Positions 10,093-20,714 of a stretch of 64,000 bases of DNA are shown in pieces; the first letter of the stretch is position 1, and each line of letters begins with the position of its first letter. The stretch lies in NCBI RefSeq assembly GCF_910592395.1, contig NC_088326.1:8065001-8129000 (forward strand). Direction: 5' to 3'. The translations under genes and the position numbers were made by a program. The DNA is from Lineus longissimus. Taxonomy: Eukaryota; Nemertea; Pilidiophora; Heteronemertea; Lineidae. Under the pieces are notes generated by a model. The model did not search any database. It was not told where the DNA came from and saw only the letters and a program-made list of their open reading frames with translations.

Positions 10093-10236
10093 GGTCGCGA
10101 AGATTCGCTTGACCAGACGCGAAGATTCGCGTAATATGTGAATACTAAGGTCGCGAAGAATCGCTTGACTAGACGCGAAGATTCGCGTAATATGGGAATA
10201 GTTAGGTCGCGAAGATTCGCTTGACCAGTACGCTGT
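10093..10236 (+). repeat. 56-bp tandem repeat with reiterated 12-nt hairpins
   Basis: About 2.5 copies of a 56-bp unit starting ggtcgcgaagattcgcttga, at 10093, 10149 and 10205. Each unit holds the perfect small palindrome gcgaa-ga-ttcgc once or twice. It lies just upstream of the DIRS-like coding region and may belong to its terminal repeat. Confidence 0.7.
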
Positions 10237-10580
10237 GACACAGAAGGCTGTGTCGTTTCGCTATTAGCTAATAGTAGGCCGAGGCCGTCTGGGACTAAGC
10301 AGTTTTAATAAAGGCAAGGCGAATTGGTTGAATGACACGTTTATGCCATGTGGCCGGGAGTTGCATAATCAGGCTGGGCCTTAGGCTATATATTGGGCAG
10401 GTACCTTCTCACGAGCTCATTCTGCTCTGCTCTCATGACACAATCAGCATCACGAACGAAGCCAACGTACGTTTTGTCAGTTCGATTTGTCGACTTTGCC
10501 GTATTTTAGGTCAGCTTGCCTGGTTTCAAGCACCCCTGTGTTCTTGTAGGCGAGCTCTATCAAGTTCTATTCTGTTTACA

Positions 10581-11872
10581 GATGGTACTACCACCGGTCC
10601 TTAAAAGAAGGCATATCGTGCCAGCCAGCCAAATCATGCCACTCCTGGTATCACTCCAGGAAACTTCAGGCCCCCCAAAGGATTCGCAAGACTAACTAAA
10701 GACACGCCGCTTACCAGCCTATCCGAGGGCGATCTCGATGAGGCCGTCGGTAGGCTGACAGGAGAGTCAGTGACGCAAATTCTCTCGATGGCCAACAGGG
10801 AGCCGAACCTCGTAAATCTGCGTATACTCGCACATTTCGTCATACTGTTGGCTAATGAAATGGGCCAACCGGCTGGTCAGGAATTGGTAAGCTCGAATTT
10901 TATATTAATTTGTCAATATAAACTCCCTTGACGCTAACTCCAGCAGTTCCCAGCCGGGCAGGTCGTATCAAGTTTGACCCGGTCCAATTCTTAGATCACT
11001 CAGAACCCACAAAGCTAAAATCTCAGTTTAAAGCCTCTTTTCATCACGTCGTTCTCTTGGCTGGATTTCATCTCTTTCTTTATACCTTTCCTTTTTTTAA
11101 TGCACATTTCTTTGCTTCAGTCCTCTGGTTCTGACAAAGAGGCCCTGCCGTCGAAGGCTAGGAGATGTAAAACTGTCCCTAAACCAGGCCCATCTGCTAC
11201 GCTATATCCGGCAACGCTAACCGAGGCTACGACTTCGTCGATTCCTTTGACCGGCTCTGCCGCCGCAGATTTAGATTCCTTGAAGCAACAGGTGAGATGT
11301 GTAGCGTCCCAAAACTCTCCGAACGAATCTCTTCTAATACTTTTGTTGGATCAACTAGCCCGAGCTGCCGTCAAGTCCCGAGATAAGTTGCAGATTACAT
11401 ATGAAGAGAAGAGCTCTATAGGCAGGCAAAGTTAAATCAGGGAAAGCTCAATCTCTCCTTGTTTTGCTTGGACATCCTAGGAGGCGGTGTTAGTGATGCG
11501 GTTTCCAAGGCTTTGGCAAAGCACCTAAAGAAAACGAAACCAAAGGATGATAGCTCCGAAGATGAAGAGGAGCAACCCGTTAAGAAAAAGACGAGAGTCC
11601 CTAGGCAGGCCTTCCCGCTTCAGAACCTCTACCCATCCCAGGCAAACTACCAACAGCCACCCTTTTCCCCAACCTTTTATGATCCCTTTCAAGGTTATGG
11701 CCAAAGATACCCGTTCGCGTCCCCGAGGCGAGGATCCAGGGGCGGGAGATTTTCGTGCGGCGCGAGCCAATACCCATGTTTCTTTTGCAAATCCACCGAT
11801 CATTGGGTCCGTGACTGTCAGAAATTGAAAGGCCTCAGAGACACCAATCCCAATGTGATATGGTCAGACTGA
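10581..11872 (+). pseudogene. DIRS Gag-like ORF with CCHC zinc knuckle
   Basis: Begins at ATG 10581 directly after a tttacag acceptor-like site and changes frame within 30 bases. It then reads through a helical segment (EGDLDEAVGRLTGESVTQIL) to a donor-like GAATTG/gtaagc at 10888. The next coding segment starts after cttcag at 11118 and has AADLDSLKQQVRCVASQNSP, then in another frame GGGVSDAVSKALAKHLKKTK and a basic, proline-rich tail. The end carries CFFCKSTDHWVRDC (CX2CX4HX4C). A structural role in particle formation is the family expectation. The apparent introns are unusual for a retroelement. Confidence 0.6.
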
Positions 11873-12166
11873 GGCACCATTCCACCTACCATCTCTGCTC
11901 TGTTATTGCTCCAACTTTGGTGGTCCCTCGCACTAAGTGCAAAACCTTTGGTGACCGTTCTTTTTACAAGTCATCACCGGTTCTATGGAACCAGCTACCT
12001 TCCAACATCAGGCTTGCTGGTTCCATAGACATTTTCATAACTCTCCTGAAACAACACCTTTTCAGCGAGTGTTTTGCTTTGTAAAGCGCCTGAGAATTTA
12101 AGTTTTTCTTTTAATTCAGGCGCTACAGAAATTCTTATATTCATTCATTCTTTCATTCATTCACTT
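11873..12166 (+). mobile_element. CR1/L2-type LINE 3' end inserted in the DIRS element
   Basis: Plus-strand frame reads TKCKTFGDRSFYKSSPVLWN, then QLPSNIRLAGSIDIFITLLK, then HLFSECF, the standard C terminus of CR1/L2/Rex-type polymerases. It ends with a short simple tail of attcattcattctttcattc, as in CR1/L2 3' ends. It separates the DIRS Gag end from the RT region. Confidence 0.8.
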
Positions 12167-12507
12167 AGAATACTTTCCCCCTTTTTCTCTCTACACATCG
12201 ACCACAGGTAAACAATACCGGCAAACAATGTAACCATCCAATTTATGAACAGAATGAAATCTTTTCGGTACAGTCCAACAAGCGGCATTATCGGTGGGGT
12301 TATTAGCTTCAAAGGAATTTTCATACCGAAACATAAGGATAGAACTGAGTCTTTACAAAATTACAATAACTTTGTATTTTCCCTGTTTCATCTAAGCTTT
12401 CTCCCTCTTCCTTCTTCCCGGGGCCACTGAGTCCTTAGCGGGAGCTTGCCTCTCGCATGGGTTGAAGGTTGGGGACTTATCCCGTTTGTCTTTTCCTCTT
12501 TACAGAA

Positions 12508-13732
12508 AATTGTCAACGACCTCCACATCAAAATTCCTGATTGGGAAAAAAACTCGAACTTTCAACCTCTTCGTGCAGCTAGAGCGTTTTCTAGAACACC
12601 AGCTTGGAAGCTTTTAAACGGGAAGAGTCCCCAACCTTCGGCCCACATCAATCCTAACTTTGAGGATGTCTTAAGTAAAAAAGTTCCTTTTGTTCCTGAC
12701 CAGCTTCACCAACATATTGACCAATGGGACGAAATTCTTAAAAAGAGATTGGACTCGTCGCCCCCAAACAAACTTATCAGAGCCTGGCTTGTCGATGGAG
12801 TAGACGCTATAGATATGTTCACACATTTTAAGGGGCAATATAAAGGCATGTCCTTCGACTCTGATCACCCCCCTAAGATGCATCTTCCTAACGCACAGAA
12901 CTGTAGAGAGCACATTCCTTTTGTAGTTTCAGAATTAGAAAAAAGATTAGCAAATGGCGTTTTATCATTATTAGGTAAACTTGGTGAATGTAACCTACCA
13001 CATATGATTATGCCATTAACCGTACAGCCCTCAAAGCCTAGACTTTGTCATGATGAGCGCTATCTTAACTAGTGGATACAATACAACCCATTCAGCCTGG
13101 ACACTCTTCTTCATTTACATAGGCTTGTTGATAAAAATGCCAGAATGATTTCGTGTGATGATAAATCCGGCTATGATCATCTTTTCCTTTCTGAACGCTC
13201 TAAAACGTTTTTTGGGATAACGTTTAATGGCTGGATAATGGTTTATAACACTTTACCTTTTGGCTGGAAAGCATCGGCTTTTGTATACCAGTCAGAAGGT
13301 TACGTGGCAACAGCTAATCTGCGTTCCTTTCATATTAGAAATACCCAGTACATCGATGATAGGTATGCCGTAGAGACCATGCACCCTAAAACTATACAAC
13401 CAGTACTTGACATCACTGTTATTACGTATTCTTTGCTACAACTCCTAACTAGATTAGGTTATACCGTCGCCTTCCATAAAAGCTGCCTGTCCGAATGTAC
13501 CTCGTTGCGTCACCTAGGATTCATTGTTGACTCCGTTCTATGCACTTATTTGCTGCCTGACGATAAAAGAGCATCCTTCGCTTTATTGAGAGATCGGCTG
13601 CTTGCCCAAAAAACTGTTACTCTAAAAATGTTAGAGATTTGTCGGCAAATGCATTTCTTTAGCTTTAGTCGTTCCCGGGGCAGCTTTGTACACAAGAGAA
13701 ATGAACAGGGCAATATCCTCTGCCTCTCATAA
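12508..13732 (+). pseudogene. DIRS reverse transcriptase
   Basis: Coding begins after tcctctttacag at about 12507. Segments include MHLPNAQNCREHIPFVVSEL, NLPHMIMPLTVQPSKPRLCH, then after an in-frame stop (13070-13072) ARMISCDDKSGYDHLFL, MVYNTLPFGWKASAFVYQ and the polymerase signature YIDD (RNTQYIDDRY). The catalytic Asp of block A (DDKSGYDH) and the two of block C are present. Thumb-like sequence follows, and the frame ends in a stop at 13732 before RNase H. RNA-dependent DNA synthesis is the family role; this copy is broken. Confidence 0.75.
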
Positions 13733-13739
13733 TTCGTCT

Positions 13740-14690
13740 AACGCAGTTAAGATGTATCATTCGCTTCTTCAGGAAATTTCTCACTGGAACTTCCTGGACT
13801 CTTGGAATGGTTGCTTGAAATGGAGAGACGAATCGCATCAGCACTGGGTTTTGACAACGGATGCTTCTTTAGCGAAGTACGGCGTCTCTGTTCTCTCGGG
13901 AAAATGACGTGGATTAATTTTTTCCGATTATTGGGAAATAAAGGATACAAGGCCCATTCATCTTAAAGAGGCTGATGCATTGCTAAAAGCTATAAAATCT
14001 CTCCACCTTCAAGTAACCAATTCAAGGGGTCGATATCTTCACTGACAGCATGGCGTTAGTTGAATCATGGCGAAATCATGGTTCCAGAGACAGGCAATTA
14101 ACCAACATTATCAAAAGCATATTTCAGTTAATAACGGCTACAGGTATCAGTTTGAAGCTGTTTTATATCCCCTCTAGTCTGAACCCAGCAGACTCACCCT
14201 CTCGATCACTTTCCAACTCTGACGTTATGTTGTCACAACAGTCGTGGGAGTAACTACAAAATGTGTATGGCCCCCACCAGCTTGATCTCATGGCACTATA
14301 TTCAAACTGTATGAAAAATGCTAAGGGTGAACCCCTCCCACTTTATACCCCTTGCTTAACGCCAGCTACTTCTGGGGTAAACATCTTTGCTCAAGATCTA
14401 TCTCGGGATTTGAATTATTATATTTATCCCCCATTTTGTCTCATTTTACAAGTTCTCAGATTCTTAGAGCAAAGTTCAGTCAGAAAGTGCACGATTGTCT
14501 TGCCAGTTCTCCATCCCGTACCTGTTTGGTTTCCGTTTATAAGGCAGTACGTTCTGTCCTCAATTACCCTAGGGGAAGCTGGCCAAACCGGTGTTGTCCA
14601 TGTACCCTCTAAGACGGTTTTTTTGCTAGATAACAAGGGCCTTCGCTTCCCTTTAAGAGCCCACAGAATGTCTTTTACATGAATACAAGC
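13740..14690 (+). pseudogene. DIRS RNase H and downstream domain
   Basis: RNase H-like pieces: SHWNFLDSWNGCLKWRDES and VLTTDASLAKYGVSV, then after a stop and frame change FTDSMALVESWRNHGSRD and FYIPSSLNPADSPSRSLS, the DIRS/Pao-like end of RNase H. From 14263, YGPHQLDLMALYSNCMKN, then GVNIFAQDLSRD, matches the segment between RNase H and recombinase in DIRS elements. At least three frame changes or stops. Confidence 0.65.
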
Positions 14691-14692
14691 TC

Positions 14693-15211
14693 TTGCCTTT
14701 TTTCTTCCCGACAATCTCATCAAAAGCTCAGCAACCTGCGAAAATCGAATCGGCCCGCATTGACGAGAGAATTCGTTACCTAGAAAGAGTTTTTGGCAAT
14801 CAGCAACATGAGAAACGATTACAAGGCATCAAGTCTGTTTTTCTTCGCTTCCTTCTCGCCCTGCCATCAACTCCAAGTTGTTCTAATGTCGGTCCCGAGG
14901 AGGTGCGTAATTTCTTGGTATGGAAAGACAAATTCGGTAAAACTAAAGTTCATTCCATTGACTGCCCATTTCTAGGTGACCCGAAGGAATTAGCTTGTTC
15001 ATGTCCCAAACGCATGGCAGTAGAATCTGTTAAGAATACCATGCAAAACTTAGCTTCAGTACTTGAAGACGCCGGTAGGGAAAAAGTCTGGAATAATCAG
15101 TTGTCAAGCGGCAATCCTGCCAGATCTTCACTCATTGCAAACTATGTCAAGCAAATTGGGCGTGAACAGGCTGCCTCTCACGTCCTCCCAAATATCCATC
15201 CCCCGGCATAA
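14693..15211 (+). pseudogene. Tyrosine recombinase N-terminal half
   Basis: Reads DERIRYLERVFGNQQHEKRL, GPEEVRNFLVWKDKFGKTKV, then a Cys pair (CPF...ELACSCPKR) and SVKNTMQNLASVLEDAGREK, WNNQLSSGNPARSSLIANYV, REQAASHVLPN. This is the SAM-like N-terminal (ALOG-like, zinc-containing) part seen in DIRS/Crypton-type recombinases. It ends at a stop before the catalytic domain, so it cannot cut and rejoin DNA as it stands. Confidence 0.65.
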
Positions 15212-15651
15212 GGCATTTTCCATTAGTTGGTGGGGGATGGTTAGGAGATAATTTTTACAGGGCTGGTTTCCTCATGTACAGCATATTTCACAATTCGAGT
15301 GCCTGTTTTATACACCAAACCTAAAATGCAAACGCCATAAAAATTTCCAACTTGTACAAAAATACGCCCCAAATTAATTTACAATATAGACCTAGGTCAA
15401 GTTTTTACATTACAACCCACCCAGAATGTAGAAATGCTTGTTTTCCCCTCAATCGTCAATGCTGTTGAAAACACTGGTCAGAAAGTGGATGGTGCTGCAC
15501 CTGGAGTGACAACATGTTGCTTGAAAATAGAACAGGCAGCTCAGACAACAACACTGGTGGAAAGTATCAAATTACTTGAATAAGAAAAGTTGTTGAGTTG
15601 ACCAAAAACAATTGTAAAACTTGCCGGACAACATGGACAACTCGCCATTGA

Positions 15652-15790
15652 CACTTTGACAGACCAGTGAAGAACAGTCAATTTGCACTTTGTGCGCTGA
15701 TGACGTCATCAACACATTTTGGTTCCCGAAGTCTCCAACAGATGGCAGGGCAAAAGTTGCAAATTGACTGCTCTTCACTGGTCTGTCACT
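15652..15790. repeat. Palindromic MITE-like hairpin
   Basis: Left arm tgacagaccagtgaagaaca (15652 on) and right arm gctcttcactggtctgtca (to about 15788) pair over about 36 bp with few mismatches. The words gatgacgtcatcaacac occur at both 15699 and 15802. No coding content. The block 15211-15650 upstream shows nothing recognisable. Confidence 0.6.
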
Positions 15791-15962
15791 TAGTTTGCTA
15801 CTGATGACGTCATCAACACGAAACGGTCAACTTGAGAGGCGACCAGATAACACAGCTAGACATGTTCCTGTACATTATAGCACAGTTTGTAAAAGTGAAC
15901 TGAGGAATGAAGACAAAAGAGTTGCAGGATCTATCTCCAACATATTCTTTAAATAAAAAAAA

Positions 15963-16853
15963 ATGCAGACTAAATTGATTCAAGATATTGCTACAACCTC
16001 GCTTAGAAAATGTCAAAAACAGGGAAAAGACATCACAGTAGGGAATCTGAAAAATGGCAAATTAGATGATTTAATCAAATTAGATGAAGGCTTCCGTGTA
16101 CTGAGAACTCTTCGTGGGCCTCCAGCATATTGGGAAAGATGTAAAAGAGATCTATTTGCTATGATCAGACAGCTAGGAATTCCTACTTTCTTTCTCACAT
16201 TATCTGCAGCAGAAACAAGATGGAAACATCTCCTCAAAGTTCTGGGGAAAATAGCTGATGGAAAAGTTTACACAGTTGAAGATGTTGCCAATTTTTCATG
16301 GGAAAAGAAGTCAGAATTGATTTCCAAAGACCCTGTAACATGTGCAAGACATTTTGACTTCCAAATTAAGAAACTATTTTCACTAATCCTTCCAAATAAT
16401 TTACAGCCATTAGGAAAACTTCTGGATTACTTCGGACGCATAGAGTTTCAACAACGTGGAAGTCCCCATATACATACGATGATCTGGATTGAAAATGCAC
16501 CAAAGTATGGCATTGATAAAGAAATAGATATAATTGCATTCATTGAAAAATATATCTAGTGCAGTTCAAATAGCAATAATGATTTCCTTCCAGTGAATCT
16601 ACAAATGCATCGTCATTCTCGAACATGCAGAAAAAAAGGCAAAAAAATCTGTCGATTTAATTTCCCCGACCTCCTATGGCATTCACATGTATATTGACAC
16701 CTTTACCTGATGATGACGATAAGAAAGATTTAAACAAGAAGTATAAGAAAATCTACACTGTAATAGCTGACCTAAAGGACACAAACATTGATTTTAAGGA
16801 CTTCCTGCAAAACCTAGATATGTCCAAATCTGAATATATTCTAGCAGTACAGT
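15963..16853 (+). pseudogene. Helitron Rep (HUH nuclease) fragment
   Basis: Reads FFLTLSAAETRWKHLLKVLG, DPVTCARHFDFQIKKLF and FQQRGSPHIHTMIWIENAP, which holds the HUH motif (HIH) of Helitron Rep, then LQMHRHSRTCRKKGKKICRF and FNFPRPPM-like sequence one frame over. One in-frame stop (16557-16559) and one missing base near 16670 break it. It ends exactly where the LTR at 16854 starts, so the LTR element interrupted it. No helicase domain remains here. It is more divergent in type from the Rep at 34.9-38.0 kb. Confidence 0.75.
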
Positions 16854-17037
16854 TGTTGTGCCGCTGCGCCTGCTGGGAACGAGGCCAGAGGCGGGTGGGC
16901 TTTTTTGAGCGGATCTGAGAACCTACACAGACGTGCGTTTTTGTATAGACGAGAATATCGAGCTAGAGTTAGCCTATTGTGACCGCATTGCGAAGAGGAC
17001 CCGACAACTACTGCGGTAAGTGCCGGACTTCACAACA
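16854..17037 (+). repeat. Gypsy-type 5' LTR (184 bp) with primer-binding site
   Basis: Runs from TGTTGTGCC to CACAACA, so the ends form the short inverted repeat TGTTG/CAACA. Directly after is tTGGTGTCAGAA (17038 on), a primer-binding site of the form common in Gypsy/Ty3 elements. No matching 3' LTR was found in the window. Confidence 0.65.
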
Positions 17038-17186
17038 TTGGTGTCAGAATATTTTAAAGAACCTGCGTTGGAACTTGGTTGGCAATTTTCTGGCGAAGCC
17101 AGCTTGAAATTGCCGGTCGTCCATATTGGTATGCGTGGTATGTGATTGTATGACGTCATAAAAGATGGCTGCGCCCATGTCAGACT

Positions 17187-17745
17187 AGAGTCGAGGACTT
17201 CGTAGCTGGTACTCTGGTGAGGCTACTTTCGTGTCGTGGTACAATATTGATAGTGACAGTTACAGTGCAGTTGCGACTGTGTTGTCTCTCAGTGCTAGTA
17301 CCAAAAGCGTATATTCTGTGTTTTTCAGTACGGTCAGAGGACCGAGTGGTATGAATAGTATATGATTTGTAGCTGTTATATTATGCATGTTAGATGCTAT
17401 TAGTACAGTCGAGGACTGCCTGATAGTGGTACATGTGGATTGGGAAAAGGGTGTGTGCATTCTGTGTCACTGTCATTCTCAGTACAGTCCGAGGACTGCG
17501 TGGGCGTAACACGTACACCAGGTTTGCGTAACATCTTGATCTTGATGTGGTAAATCAGTTCAGTCGAGGACTGCCTGATTTTAGTAAGTGTGGGTTGTGG
17601 GAAGGTAGTGTGTGTTTCGTGTTGCTGTGTAATTTTGTGGTTTGGGTCATTGTTATTCCCAGTACAGTCTGAGGACTGCGTGGTTATAACACAACAGGTT
17701 TGCATAGGCCTATGATAAATCACTTTAGTCGAGGACTGCTTGTGA
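17187..17745 (+). repeat. Reiterated CAGTC-N-GACTG hairpins in the LTR-element leader
   Basis: Short self-complementary units cagtc-gag-gactg or cagtcc-ga-ggactg occur at 17406-17418, 17485-17498, 17561-17573, 17665-17678 and, weakened, 17726-17738 and near 17188. They sit within a loose ~160-bp tandem repeat that alternates gactgcctg and gactgcgtgg versions. They lie in the untranslated leader between primer site and gag, where packaging or dimer signals are expected in LTR elements; that role is inference. Confidence 0.6.
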
Positions 17746-17823
17746 AATTTCAGTTGAATAAAATACTATTGGAACAATTAGTGAGTGATTTTGCGAAATC
17801 GCACGAGTTGGTTTTTGATGGTA

Positions 17824-20578
17824 CAGTACAACCTCCCCCTGCGGACACCTCTGCCAGGCGGACACCTCTACTTTACGGACACCTCCGCCCAGTCCCGATT
17901 TTTACTAAGTCATTTCCAATAATAAAAACCTCTGTAGGGCGGACACCTCTCTATTCCGAATTGCGGACAGGGCGACGGTCATTTTTTGGCCCGATTCCCT
18001 CCCAATTACGGACAGTCGGCAAAATCAATGGCTTCCTGTGTGCGCTTGGATAATCAGATAGGCCTGAGAGGTGTGATGTTTGCGCAATTAATCAAGGTAA
18101 TTACCCCATGACACCTTGCTTTTGTATCCTAATCAAGCCGCTGCATTTGTTTAGTCATCTTCTCAGCTTTTCACTCATTGTCACCTGACAGTGTCAGCGA
18201 CACTCACAAATCCACGCCGTGTTGTCAATGCTGCGGCGAATAAGCGTGAGTAGAGAAATAAAAAAAATATTAATTGTTGATCAAAGGTGGCCGATGAACT
18301 AAAATTGCACGGTTTTCTCACACATCATGGCGTACTGTTGAGATTTTGCAATAAAAAGGGCGCATTTTACTCTAGAAATCATTCATTCTCCGAATACCAA
18401 AGAAGTCACGTCATTCAACGCAACACCGATCAGTTTACAAGTTCGAGATTTCAACGCAAGATGCCGACACAGAGCAAACCAAGAACAGCAAGGCGGGAAC
18501 TTCAACTGCAAGACAAGATCAAGTTGATAAAGGCCAAGGACAGCGAGGGGAAGTCATGTCGTCAACTTGCTGAGATGTTTGTCATTGGGAAGACCCAAGT
18601 TTCGACAATCTTGAAGAGGAAGGCCGAATATCTCGATGCATATGAAGAAAATGCACCAACAGAGAGGAAAAGGCTCAAGGTGTCATCAGAGTTGCAAGAT
18701 GTTGACGATCTGAATTGGAAATGGTTCCAGCAAGCAAGGTCCCACAGCCTCCCAGTATCCGGACCGATGATCCAAGAGAAAGCCAGACAGATCGCTCTTG
18801 GTTAAGACAAGAAAGACTTCAAGGCATCGAATGGTTGGCTAGAAAAGTGGAAGACCCGGCACAACATAAACCAAGCGACAATTTGCGGAGAAAGTGAGAG
18901 TGTCGACGACAATATGGTTGATGAATGGAAGAAGAAACTGCCTGAACTGGTTGCCGGCTACGACCCGAAAGACATTTTTAACATGGACGAGACTGGCCTA
19001 TTCTACCGCGCCTTGCCATGTAAAACGCTGAGAGTACGGGGTGACGAATGCAAGGGAGGCAAGAAATCTAAAGACTGCATCACAGCGTCATTATGCGTCA
19101 ACCTCGAGGGTGATTTTGAACAGACTCTCATCATTGGAAAGTCGGCCAACCCGAGATGTTTTCGAAATCTTTCCAAGCGCCACCTGCCAATCGCATGGGA
19201 ACACAACAAGAAAGCGTGGATGACGGGAGAAATTTTCGGCCGTTGGGTAAAATCATTCAACACCAGAATGCGACTCCAGGGAAGACACGTCCTGCTCTTC
19301 ATCGACAATGCCCCGTCACACCCAAAATACTTCAGCCTGTCCAACGTCAAGATAATCTTCCTGCCAGCCAACACCACGTCCAAGCTTCAGCCTCTCGACC
19401 AATGAATCATCGCTGCAATCAAGAAGAACTACAGACGCCGTCTCCTCCAGGCCATTCTTCTTCGAATGGACAAAGGGGAGGACATTTCCAAACTCAGCAA
19501 ATGCGTGTCTGTCCTTGATGCATGCGAGTGGGTGACGGCCGCAGTTAAAGAAGTCAAGTCCACAACGGTTAGAGCGTGTTTTGCCAGGTCCGGCTTTACC
19601 GATGATGTTATCGACGAAGATCCAGAGGACAACCTCCCCCTTGCGCAGCTCATCCAAGAGGCTCAGATTCACTTCGGCATCGACGACATTATGGATGTCG
19701 AGGATTACATTGGCTTTGACGGTGATACGGCGGTTACGGATGACGTAATGGAAGGATACGAGCAGCGTCTTTTAGAGGAATTTCGCACACCAGCCGCAAC
19801 TGCAAACGCATTTGTTGACGACCAAGTACGCACTGCAGAAAGCGCTGACGATGACGAAAATGAAACGGCTGAGCCAGAATGCGAGATCAACTCCAACGCA
19901 ATGGCTCTTCACTATGCATCGCAACTTCGCCTATTCTGCTTCGATCGGAACTATGGTGACGTGTTCCAGAACATTCTGAAATCTGAGACCTCACTACAAG
20001 AACGCATTTTAGATTCGAAACGGAATGCTAAGCAGACAACATTGGACAGTTTCTTTCGGCATTAGTGCTTTAGACATAAACTTTGCAATCATCTACCGGT
20101 ACAATATTGTTACATGATGTTGAATGATATTGAATTTATTCAGAGTGCCTAGGCCTATGCCTGGCTGGGCCTAAAAGTGCATGTGCTTAATTAAACTACA
20201 GAATGCAAAGCTATGTTATGACATTAATTGCAGTTTGAGTTGTTTGTCCCATTGCGCTAATAAAGTCTAGTGTATGTCCATGTAAAATAAACACGTACAA
20301 TAATGTTTGAAATAAAACACGAATTGTTCCAATATATTTGTTTGTCATTTTTATTTCATTCTCTCTATAAAAACATTCCCTCCTGAATGGAAATGAGTTC
20401 AATGCTTCAGTAAACTACATTGTACTTCCCTCCTGAATGGAAATGAGTTCAATACTTCAGTACTCGAAGGACTCCACCTGTTGGTCGATTATGGCATAAC
20501 CTCCCTATTAAGGACACCTCTCTATTAAGGACACCTGGGCCCAGTCCCATGGGTGTCTGCAATAGAGAGGTTGTACTG
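17824..20578 (+). mobile_element. pogo/Tigger-like DNA transposon, 2.76 kb
   Basis: The ends are CAGTACAACCTC at 17824 and GAGGTTGTACTG ending 20578, flanked on both sides by TA (17822-17823 and 20579-20580), the expected target duplication. Subterminal repeats of the word ggacacctc occur at both ends. It carries one transposase gene and lies in the leader of the Gypsy-type element. Sequence 20066-20490 is non-coding and includes a short direct repeat (cctcctgaatggaaatgagt at 20370 and 20430). Confidence 0.92.
18461..20065 (+). pseudogene. pogo-family DDE/D transposase, two nonsense codons
   Basis: A single frame of 535 codons, start MPTQSKPRTARRELQ, broken only by TAA at 18803-18805 and TGA at 19403-19405. 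The N terminus is a psq/CENP-B-type HTH (KLIKAKDSEGKSCRQLAEMF then QVSTILKRK). Next come a second CENPB-type HTH region and the catalytic core: NMDETGLFY (first Asp), LLFIDNAPSHPK (second Asp) and PANTTSKLQPLDQ (third acidic residue). An acidic C-terminal tail ends QTTLDSFFRH, similar to a PIP box. The TGA falls right after LDQ, where Gly is usual. The enzyme would cut and paste at TA. The frame also extends upstream to 18287, but the family-like start is 18461. Confidence 0.88.
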
Positions 20579-20714
20579 TATTATGTAATGAGGTGTATGT
20601 GAATAAAAGCTCAATTGTGTATGGTAGTGGGTGATTTGAGCCATATACTGTAAACATAGAGAAGGGGTATTTTGACAAGATTTCTTTAGTGCTTATAATA
20701 TCCATCCGTGAAAT

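Larger units (their letters stand above)
10260..15211 (+). mobile_element. DIRS-like (tyrosine recombinase) retroelement, degenerate
   Basis: In order on the plus strand: Gag-like ORF with CCHC knuckle (10581-11872), reverse transcriptase (12508-13732), RNase H and the domain that follows it in DIRS elements (13740-14690), then the N-terminal half of a tyrosine recombinase (14693-15211). No integrase or protease is present, as expected for DIRS. Frames change several times, the recombinase stops before any catalytic Arg-His-Tyr block, and no paired terminal repeat was recognised at the right. A LINE fragment interrupts it at 11873-12166. Confidence 0.75.

Noticed and set aside
10093-10236. 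CRISPR-like array
   Set aside because: Simple 56-bp tandem repeat in eukaryotic retroelement sequence.
17187-17745. CRISPR array
   Set aside because: Short repeated palindromes are irregularly spaced, in a eukaryotic LTR leader, with no cas genes.
18914-20065. Two separate transposase genes
   Set aside because: Both lie in the same frame as 18461 and are one gene cut by two nonsense codons.
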